64,000 nt of DNA, taken from the NCBI GenBank assembly GCA_030428945.1, contig JAUIEC010000002.1, positions 1 to 64,000 of the forward strand, given 5' to 3'. Positions 54,776-62,823 of the stretch are shown here, piece after piece (positions within the stretch are counted from its first letter, which is position 1; every line of letters starts with the position of its first letter). The notes under the pieces were generated by a model. That model ran no database searches. It saw nothing but the letters and a program-made list of their open reading frames with translations, and was not told where the DNA came from. The DNA comes from Phycisphaerae bacterium. GTDB lineage: Bacteria; Planctomycetota; Phycisphaerae; UBA1845; Fen-1342. Both the position numbers and the translations under genes were made by a program.

Positions 54776-55439
54776 ACCGTGCCGACGAGCATCTGCACAG
54801 CCCGACTCGGCGATCTGCACCCGGGCGACGTCGTGGTGATCCAACCATCGCGGTTGGTCATGATCGACTAGGGAAGCAGTTGGTTTGCCGAGCGTACGAC
54901 ACGACGCGAGGCGCGAGATGGCGGGACCGAGCGGTACGCTGCGCCTGACCTCTTGCAGGCGGAGACGCAGGTTGATTTCAGGGTGGATCAGTCTTCTGCG
55001 TGATGTGGTACGAGATGCTGACAACGAAACCCTGACAACCGAGTGAGACTGTCACCGGGCGATCAGTACGTCATCCTGGACGGCGACGGCGTGTCGATTT
55101 GGCACATTGAACCACGAACTCGTATCACCAATCTCATCGTCGACGATGACAATGACTTTACCTACGATCGCTTTCCGTCGGGGTCTGAGATGGGGTTCGC
55201 CACCTTTTGGTGGGTGCCGCCGCCCACTGAGGCTGCGTGGTTGACCGCTTTTGGAGATGTCCGAGTTCGTCTCGTCGTTGACAGTCGGAGTTTCCCTTGC
55301 CTTCGCACGAGGGGGTGACCAAAATGGGCCCAAACTGGTGTTGAACATGGCGTACATGTTCAACATGCAGCGAAGGACAAGTGCGGTCTAACTGATGGCC
55401 CACCACGGAACTTACGCTCAATAAAGCGGTTAGCGATTC
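54776..55439. other. Intergenic region before the attachment site
   Basis: Between the outer-membrane factor and the tRNA-derived site. A 30-codon GTG frame at 54778-54870 (ARLGDLHPGDVVVIQPSRL) may be a remnant of something larger. One doubtful open frame is listed separately. No terminator with a strong stem is seen. Confidence 0.5.
55043..55318 (+). CDS. Doubtful small open frame next to the attachment site
   Basis: 91 residues from a GTG. The first two thirds are protein-like (LSPGDQYVILDGDGVSIWHI, ITNLIVDDDNDFTYDRFPSG) with mixed hydrophobic and acidic residues. The end (RSFPCLRTRG) looks random. No ribosome site and no family is recognised. It could be a decayed gene at an element boundary. 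Confidence 0.25.
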   Translation: MRLSPGDQYVILDGDGVSIWHIEPRTRITNLIVDDDNDFTYDRFPSGSEMGFATFWWVPPPTEAAWLTAFGDVRVRLVVDSRSFPCLRTRG

Positions 55440-55449
55440 GAGCCCCTAG

Positions 55450-55495
55450 CGGGCTCATAACCCGGAGGTCGCAGGTTCGAGTCCTGCCCCCGCTA
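55450..55495 (+). repeat. tRNA-Met(CAU) 3' half, putative recombinase attachment site
   Basis: The segment reads as the 3' half of a tRNA-Met: anticodon loop CTCATAA, variable region, T arm GCAGG-TTCGAGT-CCTGC and acceptor strand CCCCGCT plus discriminator A, with no encoded CCA. The 5' half (D arm and acceptor 5' strand) is missing to the left, so it is not a functional tRNA gene. A perfect inverted repeat, GAGCCC/GGGCTC at 55440-55456, overlaps its left edge. The recombinase stop codon lies opposite the anticodon. I infer an attP or attachment core; the crossover point is not shown by this sequence alone. Confidence 0.72.
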
Positions 55496-57053
55496 TGCCC
55501 GCCGCCCTCATAGCTTCGGTTATGGGGGCGGCTTCTTTTTGCACGACCTGGCGGTTGGGAAGGACGGCCATCGGGCCGACGACTTCGCCGATGAATCGGT
55601 TAAGTTCAGTGGCGGTCATCACCTGAGCGAAGTTGGCCTTGGCTTCCAGAAACGCCTGCCGGCAATCCGCCAGCAGGTCATCCATGTCAGTGACCGCGTC
55701 GGCGGCGACGGTACCCAGAGCCTTGGTCAGTTCCTCCCGTTTCGTTTCATGCGCGGCAATCTGCCGGAAGATTGATCGCTTGGCGGCGGCCTCGATCTCC
55801 GGATCGACCAGGACGCGGGCCAGGCTGGTCAGGTGCTTGTCGATTTCCGCAATTTCGGCCTTCAACCGAGTTGATTCGCTACGGTTCAGGTCGAGGGATT
55901 CGCGCGCAAGCGAGGCGGCCTCGGCCAGAACGCCGTCCATATCCTCGAATACGGCCGTCATCGCGCCCTGGACACGTGCCAAGAGCTTGTCCTCGCGGAT
56001 CGTCGCGCGGTTGTCGCAGGCCTCGGTGCCATGGACCTGGCGGCGACCGCAGCCGTAGTAGCGGTACTCACCCTTGGCGTTCTTGCTCTTCCGCGAGTAG
56101 TAGACGCTGCCGCAGGTGCCGCAATACAGGTGTCGCGTGAAGGGACGCAGTTCAGTCGCAGCCCGAGGTCGGCTGCGGGCGTTAGCGGCCAGCTGACTCT
56201 GGGCACGGTCAAAGTCAGCGTCGCTGATGATCCGCAGGGATTCGTCATGGTTGACTGGCTGAGCGTCTTCGTCTGTCCAGCGGGGAACGCGTTGGCCGGT
56301 AGCGCGGTCGAGCTTGAAGCGCCGCCGCAGGTAGCGCACTTCTCCGATCACCATCCGGTTGGTCAGGATGCCCCGGATGGTGGTGAAACCCCAAGGTCCA
56401 CCCAGTCGCGTCGGCACACCACGCTCCCGGACGCGGCGGGCAACTTCCTTCAGGCCGATGGACTCGCCCAGGTACGAGCGGAAGACGTATCGCACCGTCT
56501 CGGCTTCTTCGGGGTGGATATGCAGGCGCCCCTTGCCGTCTGCCCCTTCGACGACCTCAAACCCGTAGGGCGGCGGACCACCGGTCCAGCAACCTTCCTT
56601 GTGCCGCTGAATCAGGCCAGCGCGGGTCCGCTCGGCCAGGACCCGGCTGTAATCGGCCGCGACGACCAGCTGGACCCCACGCGCCAGGGCGTTGGTGCCC
56701 TCTGTGACGCTGACGACCTCGACGCCGTGCTGCTCAAGGTCATCGACCAGGACATGTGTCTCGGCCGCGCGGCCAAGACGATCGTACTTGTACACGTAGA
56801 GGCGACCGATTCGGCCTGCCTCGGCTTCCTGCATCAATCGCAGGAGCTCAGTGCGGCCCCCGGTCGTGCGGCCGGTTTTGGCCTGATCGATGAAATGGGC
56901 GAGCGGGGTTCCGGCCGCACGCTCGCAGGCTTCGATCTGGACTGCGATGCTGGTACCGTCATCCTGAGCATGGCTTGAGTAGCGAGCGTAGAGTGCACCG
57001 GCTCTCTTTGCCTGGCTATCCCGTTCTCCGTTTCTTCGTCCCGACGTGACCAT
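55455..57053 (-). CDS. Large serine recombinase, C-terminus encoded by tRNA antisense
   Basis: 532 residues. The resolvase domain starts ALYARYSSHAQDDGTSIAVQ, with the nucleophilic serine in RYSS, and has LYVYKYDRLGRAAET. The recombinase domain (LKEVARRVRERGVPTRLGG) is followed by a zinc ribbon with LYCGTCGSVYYSR and YYGCGRR and a coiled coil (ESTRLKAEIAEIDKHLTSLA). The last dozen residues, GAGLEPATSGL, are read from the antisense of the tRNA-Met 3' half. ATG 57053 sits behind GGAGAAGG and overlaps the previous small gene by 38 bases. It probably integrates and excises the element. Confidence 0.93.
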   Translation of the reverse strand: MVTSGRRNGERDSQAKRAGALYARYSSHAQDDGTSIAVQIEACERAAGTPLAHFIDQAKTGRTTGGRTELLRLMQEAEAGRIGRLYVYKYDRLGRAAETHVLVDDLEQHGVEVVSVTEGTNALARGVQLVVAADYSRVLAERTRAGLIQRHKEGCWTGGPPPYGFEVVEGADGKGRLHIHPEEAETVRYVFRSYLGESIGLKEVARRVRERGVPTRLGGPWGFTTIRGILTNRMVIGEVRYLRRRFKLDRATGQRVPRWTDEDAQPVNHDESLRIISDADFDRAQSQLAANARSRPRAATELRPFTRHLYCGTCGSVYYSRKSKNAKGEYRYYGCGRRQVHGTEACDNRATIREDKLLARVQGAMTAVFEDMDGVLAEAASLARESLDLNRSESTRLKAEIAEIDKHLTSLARVLVDPEIEAAAKRSIFRQIAAHETKREELTKALGTVAADAVTDMDDLLADCRQAFLEAKANFAQVMTATELNRFIGEVVGPMAVLPNRQVVQKEAAPITEAMRAAGIAGAGLEPATSGL

Positions 57054-57252
57054 GTTCGCCTTCTCCGGTATCCGTCGCTTGCCTGCGTGCTCGCTGCAGT
57101 TCGACTGCTCGCGCTGCGATTGCCCGCACGAGCAATCGACGCGCGGCGGCAGGGTCCAGCACCACTATACCATCCGGCGTGCGCTCGCTCGCGGATTCGG
57201 GCCGTGATCTGGGCGGTTCCGGATGAACTGGCGACCGGGCCAATGTGATCAC
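57016..57252 (-). CDS. Small basic protein upstream of the recombinase
   Basis: 78 residues from a GTG that overlaps the stop of the J-domain gene (GTGA). The middle is helical (VVLDPAAARRLLVRAIAARA, ELQRARRQ) and the ends are charged, finishing KKRRTG. It overlaps the start of the recombinase gene and so is probably translated with it. No family is recognised. A role as recombination directionality or accessory factor is possible only by position. Confidence 0.6.
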   Translation of the reverse strand: MITLARSPVHPEPPRSRPESASERTPDGIVVLDPAAARRLLVRAIAARAVELQRARRQATDTGEGEHGHVGTKKRRTG

Positions 57253-57935
57253 CCGCTGGCCGAAGCTGTGAGGTGCTCCTTGATCCGCTGGTACCGGGCC
57301 GTCAGTTCGGAAAACCGCTCTGCGGCCAATGCGACGAGGTGCTCGGGGACCTCGTCACCCGCGAAACGATCAGGGTGGTATTGCATCGAGGCTGCCCGGT
57401 AGGCCTTCTTGACGTCCGGCCAGGCCGCCTCAATGGTCAACCCAAAGGCCTCGTAGTCAGCTCGGATCTCTTGATCTTTGCGCTGTTCGGCCGTGCCGGT
57501 TTTCAGGCGGTCGGCAGCCCAGGTGAACTCTCGCTGGGCGTTCTCCTGAAAGAACTCGGCGCAGGTTCGATCGAACAACAGGTCGGGCGAGGCGGCAATG
57601 CGCAAGTGAGTCGTCGTTCCGGCCGGTGCCGTCGTGTACGTTGCGGTGACGATGATCGGCAACTCCTCCCAGGAGACGGATCGCTCCAGCGGAAGCTGCG
57701 TGATCGTGAAGTTGCCCCGAAAGAGCACGTCGGACGGCCCGTCCATCCGGTAGGCCTCGCAGCCGCGGTCTCGAACGAAATAGTCTCGCAGACCGATTCG
57801 GGTGTTGAAGGTTGGCTGGTCCGTCTGGACCTGGCCCTGCCAGGCCAAACCGAGTTGGGACTGATCGGTGGTCTGGCCAAACAGGTCGAACATGGTGGAT
57901 GCGAACTTGAACATTCTCGGCACGTCGAGTTTCAT
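57249..57935 (-). CDS. Protein with C-terminal J domain
   Basis: 228 residues. The C-terminal 65 residues are a J domain: AWPDVKKAYRAASMQYHPDR with the HPD tripeptide at about 187-189, then ERFSELTARYQRIKEHL. J domains recruit Hsp70. In most DnaJ proteins the domain is N-terminal; here the first 145 residues are an unassigned beta-rich region (IGLRDYFVRDRGCEAYR, VSWEELPIIVTATYTTAPAG). It lies between the recombinase operon and small unknown genes on the mobile element. The partner and function are unknown. Confidence 0.82.
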   Translation of the reverse strand: MKLDVPRMFKFASTMFDLFGQTTDQSQLGLAWQGQVQTDQPTFNTRIGLRDYFVRDRGCEAYRMDGPSDVLFRGNFTITQLPLERSVSWEELPIIVTATYTTAPAGTTTHLRIAASPDLLFDRTCAEFFQENAQREFTWAADRLKTGTAEQRKDQEIRADYEAFGLTIEAAWPDVKKAYRAASMQYHPDRFAGDEVPEHLVALAAERFSELTARYQRIKEHLTASASG

Positions 57936-58002
57936 CGATTTCCTTTCTGATGGTGGGGCGCGCCGCCAGCAGCGACACGCCCTTTTGAGGTACAGGTTCG
58001 GA

Positions 58003-58128
58003 TCAGCGCTTCCGCCACAGCATGTGGTTCAACGCGTGAGTGAAGAGGTGCAGCCCGGTATGCCGATTGGTCGGACTCTTGCTCAGCATACCGAGGACTC
58101 CGGTGGCGGCCTGAATGATATTCCACAT
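58003..58128 (-). CDS. Micro-protein, 41 residues
   Basis: A very short gene beginning at ATG 58128, eight bases behind AAGGAG that lies in the last codons of the preceding gene. The peptide starts MWNIIQAATGVLGMLSKSP and ends NHMLWRKR, with one amphipathic or hydrophobic helix (IIQAATGVLGML). The good ribosome site and the tight spacing (5 bases after the upstream stop) favour a real gene; the size limits certainty. A membrane-associated function is plausible. Confidence 0.52.
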   Translation of the reverse strand: MWNIIQAATGVLGMLSKSPTNRHTGLHLFTHALNHMLWRKR

Positions 58129-58133
58129 GGTCG

Positions 58134-58424
58134 TTACTCCTTGGATAACTCGATCGAATCGCGCGACCCGGTGTCACGCGATGCTTCTGCCTGTTGCACC
58201 CGGCTCTCGATGATCGAGGCGTCTTCGCCGCGCTGCGGTTCCTCGCCCGCGCGTTCCTTGGTCACCTCCACCGGCGTGGCGGTGCCGTACGCACCCATCT
58301 CCGTTGGTTGGGCTACGTTGGACTCGGGATACAGAGCCCCCCGTAGCTCGTTCAGGCCCTGTCGCCCCATGGCGCTGACATGGCCCGCACCGATCTTGCC
58401 TTTCGTTCCGTCTTCTGATGACAT
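58134..58424 (-). CDS. Small acidic hypothetical protein
   Basis: 96 residues from ATG 58424 with GGGAGGA upstream. It is hydrophilic and likely disordered, rich in E, S and G (GTATPVEVTKERAGEEPQRG, DASIIESRVQQAEASRDTG). There is no membrane segment and no family. It lies 16 bases after the membrane-protein gene on the same strand and its 3' end carries the ribosome site of the next micro-gene, so it belongs to the coupling-protein operon. Confidence 0.62.
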   Translation of the reverse strand: MSSEDGTKGKIGAGHVSAMGRQGLNELRGALYPESNVAQPTEMGAYGTATPVEVTKERAGEEPQRGEDASIIESRVQQAEASRDTGSRDSIELSKE

Positions 58425-58440
58425 AAGAGGGTCCTCCCAA

Positions 58441-59022
58441 CTAACGACGCTGGTTCAGCTTCTCGCGGAACTGTTCCGCGAGTGCCTGCTGTTCCAGGTA
58501 GGCGTCGTGTAGGTCTTCAACACGGCGATGTTCGGCCGCCTGATCAGCGGCGACGCTGATCGCCAGAGCGAACGCGGCCACGATCAGATAGACAGTCAGT
58601 TGCAGACTGACCGACTCGACGAAAGCAGCCATTGCGAGCACGAACAATGGTTCGCCAATCTGCTTGATCGTGATTTCGTTCCAGTTGCGTAGCACGGCCT
58701 GCAGATACGGTGTGCCCGAATACCGACTGTGGATTTCAGCGATCGTCTTGCGACGAAACAGCCCGCCGATGCGATTGAGCAGGCACGCGATCAGAATCAG
58801 CACAAAGAAGACCAGCATGCCGCGCGGGTCGTCCTGCGGCATGAAGATCGGCCAGAACAGGGGCGCGAGTACGCCAAGTCCTTGCAGTCCGATGTAGCGG
58901 CGCCCAAAGTCCCGCCGCAGGAAGATCACCACTGGGAACGCCAGGCAGTCGCAGACAAACAACAGCAGAGCCGAGGTGTTCTCCATCCGCTCTCGCAGAG
59001 ACTGTTCCTGTTGTTCTGGCAT
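58441..59022 (-). CDS. Polytopic membrane protein next to the coupling protein
   Basis: 193 residues with four to five hydrophobic helices: SALLLFVCDCLAFPVVIFL, LGVLAPLFWPIFM, MLVFFVLILIACLLNRIGG, then PLFVLAMAAFVESV and LQLTVYLIVAAFALAISVAA. The ends are soluble, with a C-terminal coiled coil (HDAYLEQQALAEQFREKLNQ). ATG 59022 follows GGGGAAACGGC. It is not a recognised family. Because the coupling protein directly upstream lacks its own membrane helices, this protein could be its anchor; that is inference. Confidence 0.76.
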   Translation of the reverse strand: MPEQQEQSLRERMENTSALLLFVCDCLAFPVVIFLRRDFGRRYIGLQGLGVLAPLFWPIFMPQDDPRGMLVFFVLILIACLLNRIGGLFRRKTIAEIHSRYSGTPYLQAVLRNWNEITIKQIGEPLFVLAMAAFVESVSLQLTVYLIVAAFALAISVAADQAAEHRRVEDLHDAYLEQQALAEQFREKLNQRR

Positions 59023-59104
59023 GCCGTTTCCCCTTCGACTCCAGCGCGCGGACTCTCCCTGGCACCCGAGCGGGTGCTTCTCAGATTCCCGTGCGCAGCA
59101 GCTG

Positions 59105-60604
59105 CTATTCCTGGCTGAATGTCACCGGCAGCCAGGTCCGTTGATTCGAGGCAAACACCTTTCCGTTCCGAACCAGGATGCCGTCAACTAGCAGGCCGTT
59201 TGTCGGGCCGCCGGTTCGCAGACGGGTGAACTCAGACGGCTCAACCTCGTAGTCCATCTGTTCGCTGAAGCCTGCCGAGTTCTGGGCCGGATCGCCCCAG
59301 TTCAGGATGCTTGAAACCATGTCTTCGCGCCGCGAGTTGCTCCCGTTCATCATGAACTGGCGGGTGCGGCCGATCAGGCTGCTGGCCCATTCGTTCGTGA
59401 CGGGGTCGCCGTTGGCGTGGAAACACTTGGTGTTGAGATTGGCGAACAGAGAATCAGCCTCAGCACGCCCCTGGTCGCCGTTGCCGAGAGCGGCGTAGAA
59501 GTTCGACACGTTCTGCGTCAGCAGCACCGTGGCGACACGCGCTCCGCGGCAGGTTGTCTGGAACTGCATGTCGTACGACGTTACGAAGTACTGGGCCTCG
59601 TCGGCCCACAAGAAGACGGGCCGCGGCTCGCTTTGCACGTTGCGTCGCTCGACACTTCGTTGGAACGCGTGCTTCCAGAGGACCTGGGCAAACTCGCCGA
59701 CATCGGAGAACTCCTTGATCGGCAGGTCGATCAACACGATCTTCCCGGCCCAAGTCGCTTCCGGTGTCAGGTTGGTCTCGCCACTGAACAGATCGCATGC
59801 GATCCCCCGATTCAGCACGTCCAGCATCGATGTGAAGCTGGAGAGGATTACGCTGCGTGTCTTTTCGCTCAGTGCGGGCCATTCGCCGAGGAAGTAATCG
59901 GCGACCAGACCCAGCGAACGTTTTTGTCGCTCACCGACTACTCTTCGCTCTGCTCGCTTGAGAGCCATGTAGAGCAGGGAGGTCTTTTGCCATTCCTCCG
60001 AGGCGACATGGGCGAGCGAATGGGGAGCTGAGGTCAGGAACGAATAGAGCCCAGGCACGGCTATCCGGCTGTCAGCCAGAATCGCCAGGTCCACGAGGTT
60101 CCGGCAGAGCTGCCTGGCGGCCCGTTTCCAGTAGCCCTCATCGTCGCGACCACCGCCCGAGGAACCTCGCTCGGCCACCTCAAGTATCGTCGAGAACAGA
60201 TTGACGATGTTCTCGGTCAGTCCGGCTCCGTCTCCGGGCCGCCGCACTTCATAGTCCAGGAAGTTGAACGTCCACGGTTGCTCGGGGCCGAAGACGATCA
60301 GATCCTCGCTACGCCCCGTCTCGCGGCAGTAGGTTTCCCATTGGCTGCGTTCATCCGCTTTCGCGGTCAGAACCAGGCCGCCGTAACCGGCCTGCAGCAG
60401 CGAACGCGCAATCGTCCGGCCGCTACCGCTGGACTTGCCCGACCCGGTAGCCCCGCAAATGAGTGTGCCATCGAGCGAGTCTCGGATCGTCCAGTCGTCC
60501 GCCGGGCGGCCATTGATCGAGCAGTTCCAGTTCAGCAGCGGCTGATCGAGATCCCACAGGCCAGTTGGCTGACTTGGCTCGTGTCTGCGCCAGAACCTAA
60601 GCAT
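59105..60604 (-). CDS. VirD4/TraG-type coupling ATPase without membrane helices
   Basis: 499 residues from ATG 60604, seven bases behind GGAG and inside the end of the ParB gene; the 38 codons upstream in this frame are low-complexity. The RecA-like core has Walker A ICGATGSGKSSGSGRTIARS, Walker B PVFLWADEAQYFV, then the LLTQNVSNFYAALG sensor and the conserved ending LRTGGPTNGLLVDGIL. Coupling proteins deliver the relaxase-DNA complex to the channel. Typical members carry two N-terminal helices; none is seen here. The trb channel genes at 3-9472 would be its partners. Confidence 0.88.
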   Translation of the reverse strand: MLRFWRRHEPSQPTGLWDLDQPLLNWNCSINGRPADDWTIRDSLDGTLICGATGSGKSSGSGRTIARSLLQAGYGGLVLTAKADERSQWETYCRETGRSEDLIVFGPEQPWTFNFLDYEVRRPGDGAGLTENIVNLFSTILEVAERGSSGGGRDDEGYWKRAARQLCRNLVDLAILADSRIAVPGLYSFLTSAPHSLAHVASEEWQKTSLLYMALKRAERRVVGERQKRSLGLVADYFLGEWPALSEKTRSVILSSFTSMLDVLNRGIACDLFSGETNLTPEATWAGKIVLIDLPIKEFSDVGEFAQVLWKHAFQRSVERRNVQSEPRPVFLWADEAQYFVTSYDMQFQTTCRGARVATVLLTQNVSNFYAALGNGDQGRAEADSLFANLNTKCFHANGDPVTNEWASSLIGRTRQFMMNGSNSRREDMVSSILNWGDPAQNSAGFSEQMDYEVEPSEFTRLRTGGPTNGLLVDGILVRNGKVFASNQRTWLPVTFSQE

Positions 60605-61424
60605 CTGCCGCTCCCTTCGAGCGATCCCGGAGCGTGCGAATGAACGTGGCCAACTCGAGATTCTGGGTGCGGGCCTTGCGTGCTCGGCCAACCAGTTCGC
60701 CAAGCCACTCCAGTGCAACTTCGATCCCCGTCAGGCCTGGGCCGCTCAACGTGATGCTGCGACCGCCGCCCAGTTGGGCGGTTACGCGGGCAGGGGAGGC
60801 GCTGTTCGTGCTTCCATTCTTGCGACGATCGCGGCGCACCTGGGTCGTGACGCCGTCACGGGTCAACTTGCCCGATGCCACCTCGGCGGCGAGTTCGCTC
60901 TGCCGCTGCACATCTGAGACTCGTGAAAGTTGATACCCGGCCGTTGCACTGATCTCGCCGGCCGCGATCTGCTTCTGGAGATCCTCAGGAAGATCCAGCA
61001 GGCGCAACAGCCTGGTCACCTTGGAGGCTGAGAAGCCGAGCTTCGCTGCGGTCTTGCTGGCAGACCAATTCGCTTCCTCCATCAATGCCGCGATGCTGCG
61101 TGCGACTTCAAGCGGCTGCAGATCCTCGCGCTGGCAGTTGGCGATCAGTTGGTGCCGCGTGATCTCCGTTGGGACGTATTCGTGCGTGTGCACGACGCAG
61201 TCGATCTGCTTCCAGCCGAGTGACTGCGCGGCCCGAAACCGACGTTCGCCATCGATGATCACGAAGTCGTTCCCATGCGGGTGGACCCGAATAGGCTGGA
61301 GCAATCCGACTTCGCGCAAACTTTGCGCGAGGCCGGTGAGTGACTCGGGATCGAAGATCCGCCGCACCTGCTCCTGGCAGAGAATTCGATCAACTTCGAT
61401 GGTCTGCAGGACTTGTTTCGTCAC
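60597..61424 (-). CDS. ParB-like partition or regulatory protein
   Basis: 275 residues from GTG 61424, which follows AAGGAGCAGTCGCC; the frame upstream to 61766 is not protein-like. The ParB/Srx fold has QTIEVDRILCQEQVRRIFDP, GLLQPIRVHP, the GERRFRAAQSLGW box and the helix-turn-helix NWSASKTAAKLGFSASKVTR. A C-terminal half with VALEWLGELVGRARKAR completes it. No ParA gene is adjacent. It could stabilise the element or regulate transfer genes. Two 19-base repeats in its upstream region are candidate binding sites. Confidence 0.86.
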   Translation of the reverse strand: MTKQVLQTIEVDRILCQEQVRRIFDPESLTGLAQSLREVGLLQPIRVHPHGNDFVIIDGERRFRAAQSLGWKQIDCVVHTHEYVPTEITRHQLIANCQREDLQPLEVARSIAALMEEANWSASKTAAKLGFSASKVTRLLRLLDLPEDLQKQIAAGEISATAGYQLSRVSDVQRQSELAAEVASGKLTRDGVTTQVRRDRRKNGSTNSASPARVTAQLGGGRSITLSGPGLTGIEVALEWLGELVGRARKARTQNLELATFIRTLRDRSKGAADA

Positions 61425-61523
61425 GGCGACTGCTCCTTGGCATGCTCGATTGAGTTGCTTGACTGAGAGAGTATTGGTGTCGTTTCGCCGCAGGAAAAGG
61501 CCGTTTCGCTCGCGCAGAGCTGG

Positions 61524-61542
61524 TCGGGGGGAAATGGGCGCA
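61524..61542 (+). repeat. 19-base direct repeat, copy 1
   Basis: TCGGGGGGAAATGGGCGCA; 17 of 19 bases match copy 2 at 61589-61607, in the same orientation and 65 bases apart. A candidate operator or ParB site. Confidence 0.65.
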
Positions 61543-61588
61543 GTGGTTTCCGCGGTCAGGAAACGCCGCTGTGGATTCAGCATCCGAC

Positions 61589-61607
61589 TCGGGGGGAATA
61601 GGGCGCA
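61589..61607 (+). repeat. 19-base direct repeat, copy 2
   Basis: TCGGGGGGAATAGGGCGCA, differing from copy 1 only at two central bases. It ends 76 bases before the start of the 379-residue gene. Confidence 0.65.
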
Positions 61608-61683
61608 AAAATAGCCGCTGGAAATCCGCTGCTGCGCGGGCATATTTTCGGATGAACACCTCAAGTCAATCCAGGAGCGCGAA

Positions 61684-62823
61684 ATGGCGGAGCACTTCCG
61701 CGGGTTCACAGATGTCTTTCGGGGGCACATGGCCCGGCACAGTGGCTGGCCCAGTGATCGCGACACACTGGCCTGGTTTCATCGTGAGTACGATGGCATG
61801 CAGAAGGGGGCCTACGCGAGGCTGAAGCGCGGCGAGTTGCTCGCCGAGCACTACACCGCAGGTGTGGTCAGGCTGATGCTTGATCCTCCCGGGCTCGAGG
61901 AAAAGTCCTGGAAGACGGCCAATCGCGCAAAGGGTGTTCTGTTGGATTTCCTTCGGCCGCGTGGCATTCACTCACCAGGCAAGAAAGATCTGGCATCAGT
62001 TCTGAGTCTGGTTTGCACAATGGTGGATGAGCGCACCGATGAGCGTCAGCAGGACTGGGTGACATGGGGTATCACCACAATGTTGCGTCTGCTCTACAGC
62101 GAGTCTTCAATCATCGGCTCGGTGCTGGGCTGTGGCACCCGAGAGCACACCGTCAAGCAGGCAATCGATTTGATGTACGACTCCTGCGGGCGGCAGGTGG
62201 CCGCCCGACTTGCCAAGGACCGACGTACCGCAATCGAAGCAGCCGAGCTTCATCTTGGACAACGCTTGGCAGACTATCAATCAAGGGCCCAAGACTGGCA
62301 CCGCTTTAACCCATGGACCGTCATCTACGCGCACGATCACGGCACGCCGGTGGGCATGACGATCGTGTTGCCGGTTTCGGACGAGGCCTATTCAGACGTG
62401 TTCGAGGGTCGGCGTGCTTCCTACGAACTGACGCCGGACGACTTCGCAGTCCCGACCTGCAACCTGATTATCGAGGCCGGTGCAGAACGGCCGGGCGACG
62501 TTGACTACACACCCCGTAATCCGACCAAGGCCCTCATCCTCGCGTTGATCGCCCAAACGGCCGCACTGGCGAGAGTTGCGGATTTGCCCCGTGAAAAAAA
62601 CATGCGAGCGCTGACCTTCGCCGGGACGCCCACCAATCGGGAGCGGCTCTTGGCCTCGGGATTCCGGACCACTGGCCGGACCATGGCCCGATCAGGGGTT
62701 GAACTCATCGAGCGTCGGTTTCCGCTCAAGACATTGCAAATGCGTGACTTATTGAATGCGGCAGTGCTTCAGCAGCTTTCGCATGTGGGCGATACCCCGC
62801 CGCCACCGAGTCGGAGGAGTTGA
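61684..62823 (+). CDS. Unknown protein with GNAT-like C-terminal half
   Basis: 379 residues from ATG 61684, behind AGGAGCGCG. The N-terminal half is helical (DRDTLAWFHREYDGMQKGAY, TWGITTMLRLLYSESS). The second half has features of an N-acetyltransferase fold: PWTVIYAHDHGTPVGMTIVL, a YELTPDDF segment, then LILALIAQTAALARVADLP and the typical FAGTPTNRERLLASGFR. I would call it GNAT-like with limited confidence; acetyl-CoA binding residues cannot be confirmed. It is divergent from the ParB-like gene and on the mobile element. Confidence 0.55.
   Translation: MAEHFRGFTDVFRGHMARHSGWPSDRDTLAWFHREYDGMQKGAYARLKRGELLAEHYTAGVVRLMLDPPGLEEKSWKTANRAKGVLLDFLRPRGIHSPGKKDLASVLSLVCTMVDERTDERQQDWVTWGITTMLRLLYSESSIIGSVLGCGTREHTVKQAIDLMYDSCGRQVAARLAKDRRTAIEAAELHLGQRLADYQSRAQDWHRFNPWTVIYAHDHGTPVGMTIVLPVSDEAYSDVFEGRRASYELTPDDFAVPTCNLIIEAGAERPGDVDYTPRNPTKALILALIAQTAALARVADLPREKNMRALTFAGTPTNRERLLASGFRTTGRTMARSGVELIERRFPLKTLQMRDLLNAAVLQQLSHVGDTPPPPSRRS

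Larger units (their letters stand above)
61425..61683. promoter_or_regulatory. Divergent promoter region of parB-like and 379-residue genes
   Basis: A 259-base region between two divergent genes. It carries two near-identical 19-base repeats (listed separately) and smaller repeats of CGTTTCGC at its left side. It is probably where the ParB-like protein or another regulator binds. No clear -35/-10 pair could be assigned. Confidence 0.5.

Noticed and set aside
55424..55495. Complete tRNA-Met gene
   Set aside because: Only the anticodon loop, T arm and acceptor 3' strand are normal; there is no D arm and the 5' acceptor strand does not pair over its length.
57868..58512. 214-codon plus-strand frame
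   Set aside because: It crosses several minus-strand genes that have ribosome sites and coupled junctions, and shows no protein family pattern.
61425..61766. N-terminal extension of the ParB-like gene
   Set aside because: The extension is compositionally random and covers the repeat-bearing promoter; GTG 61424 has a good ribosome site.
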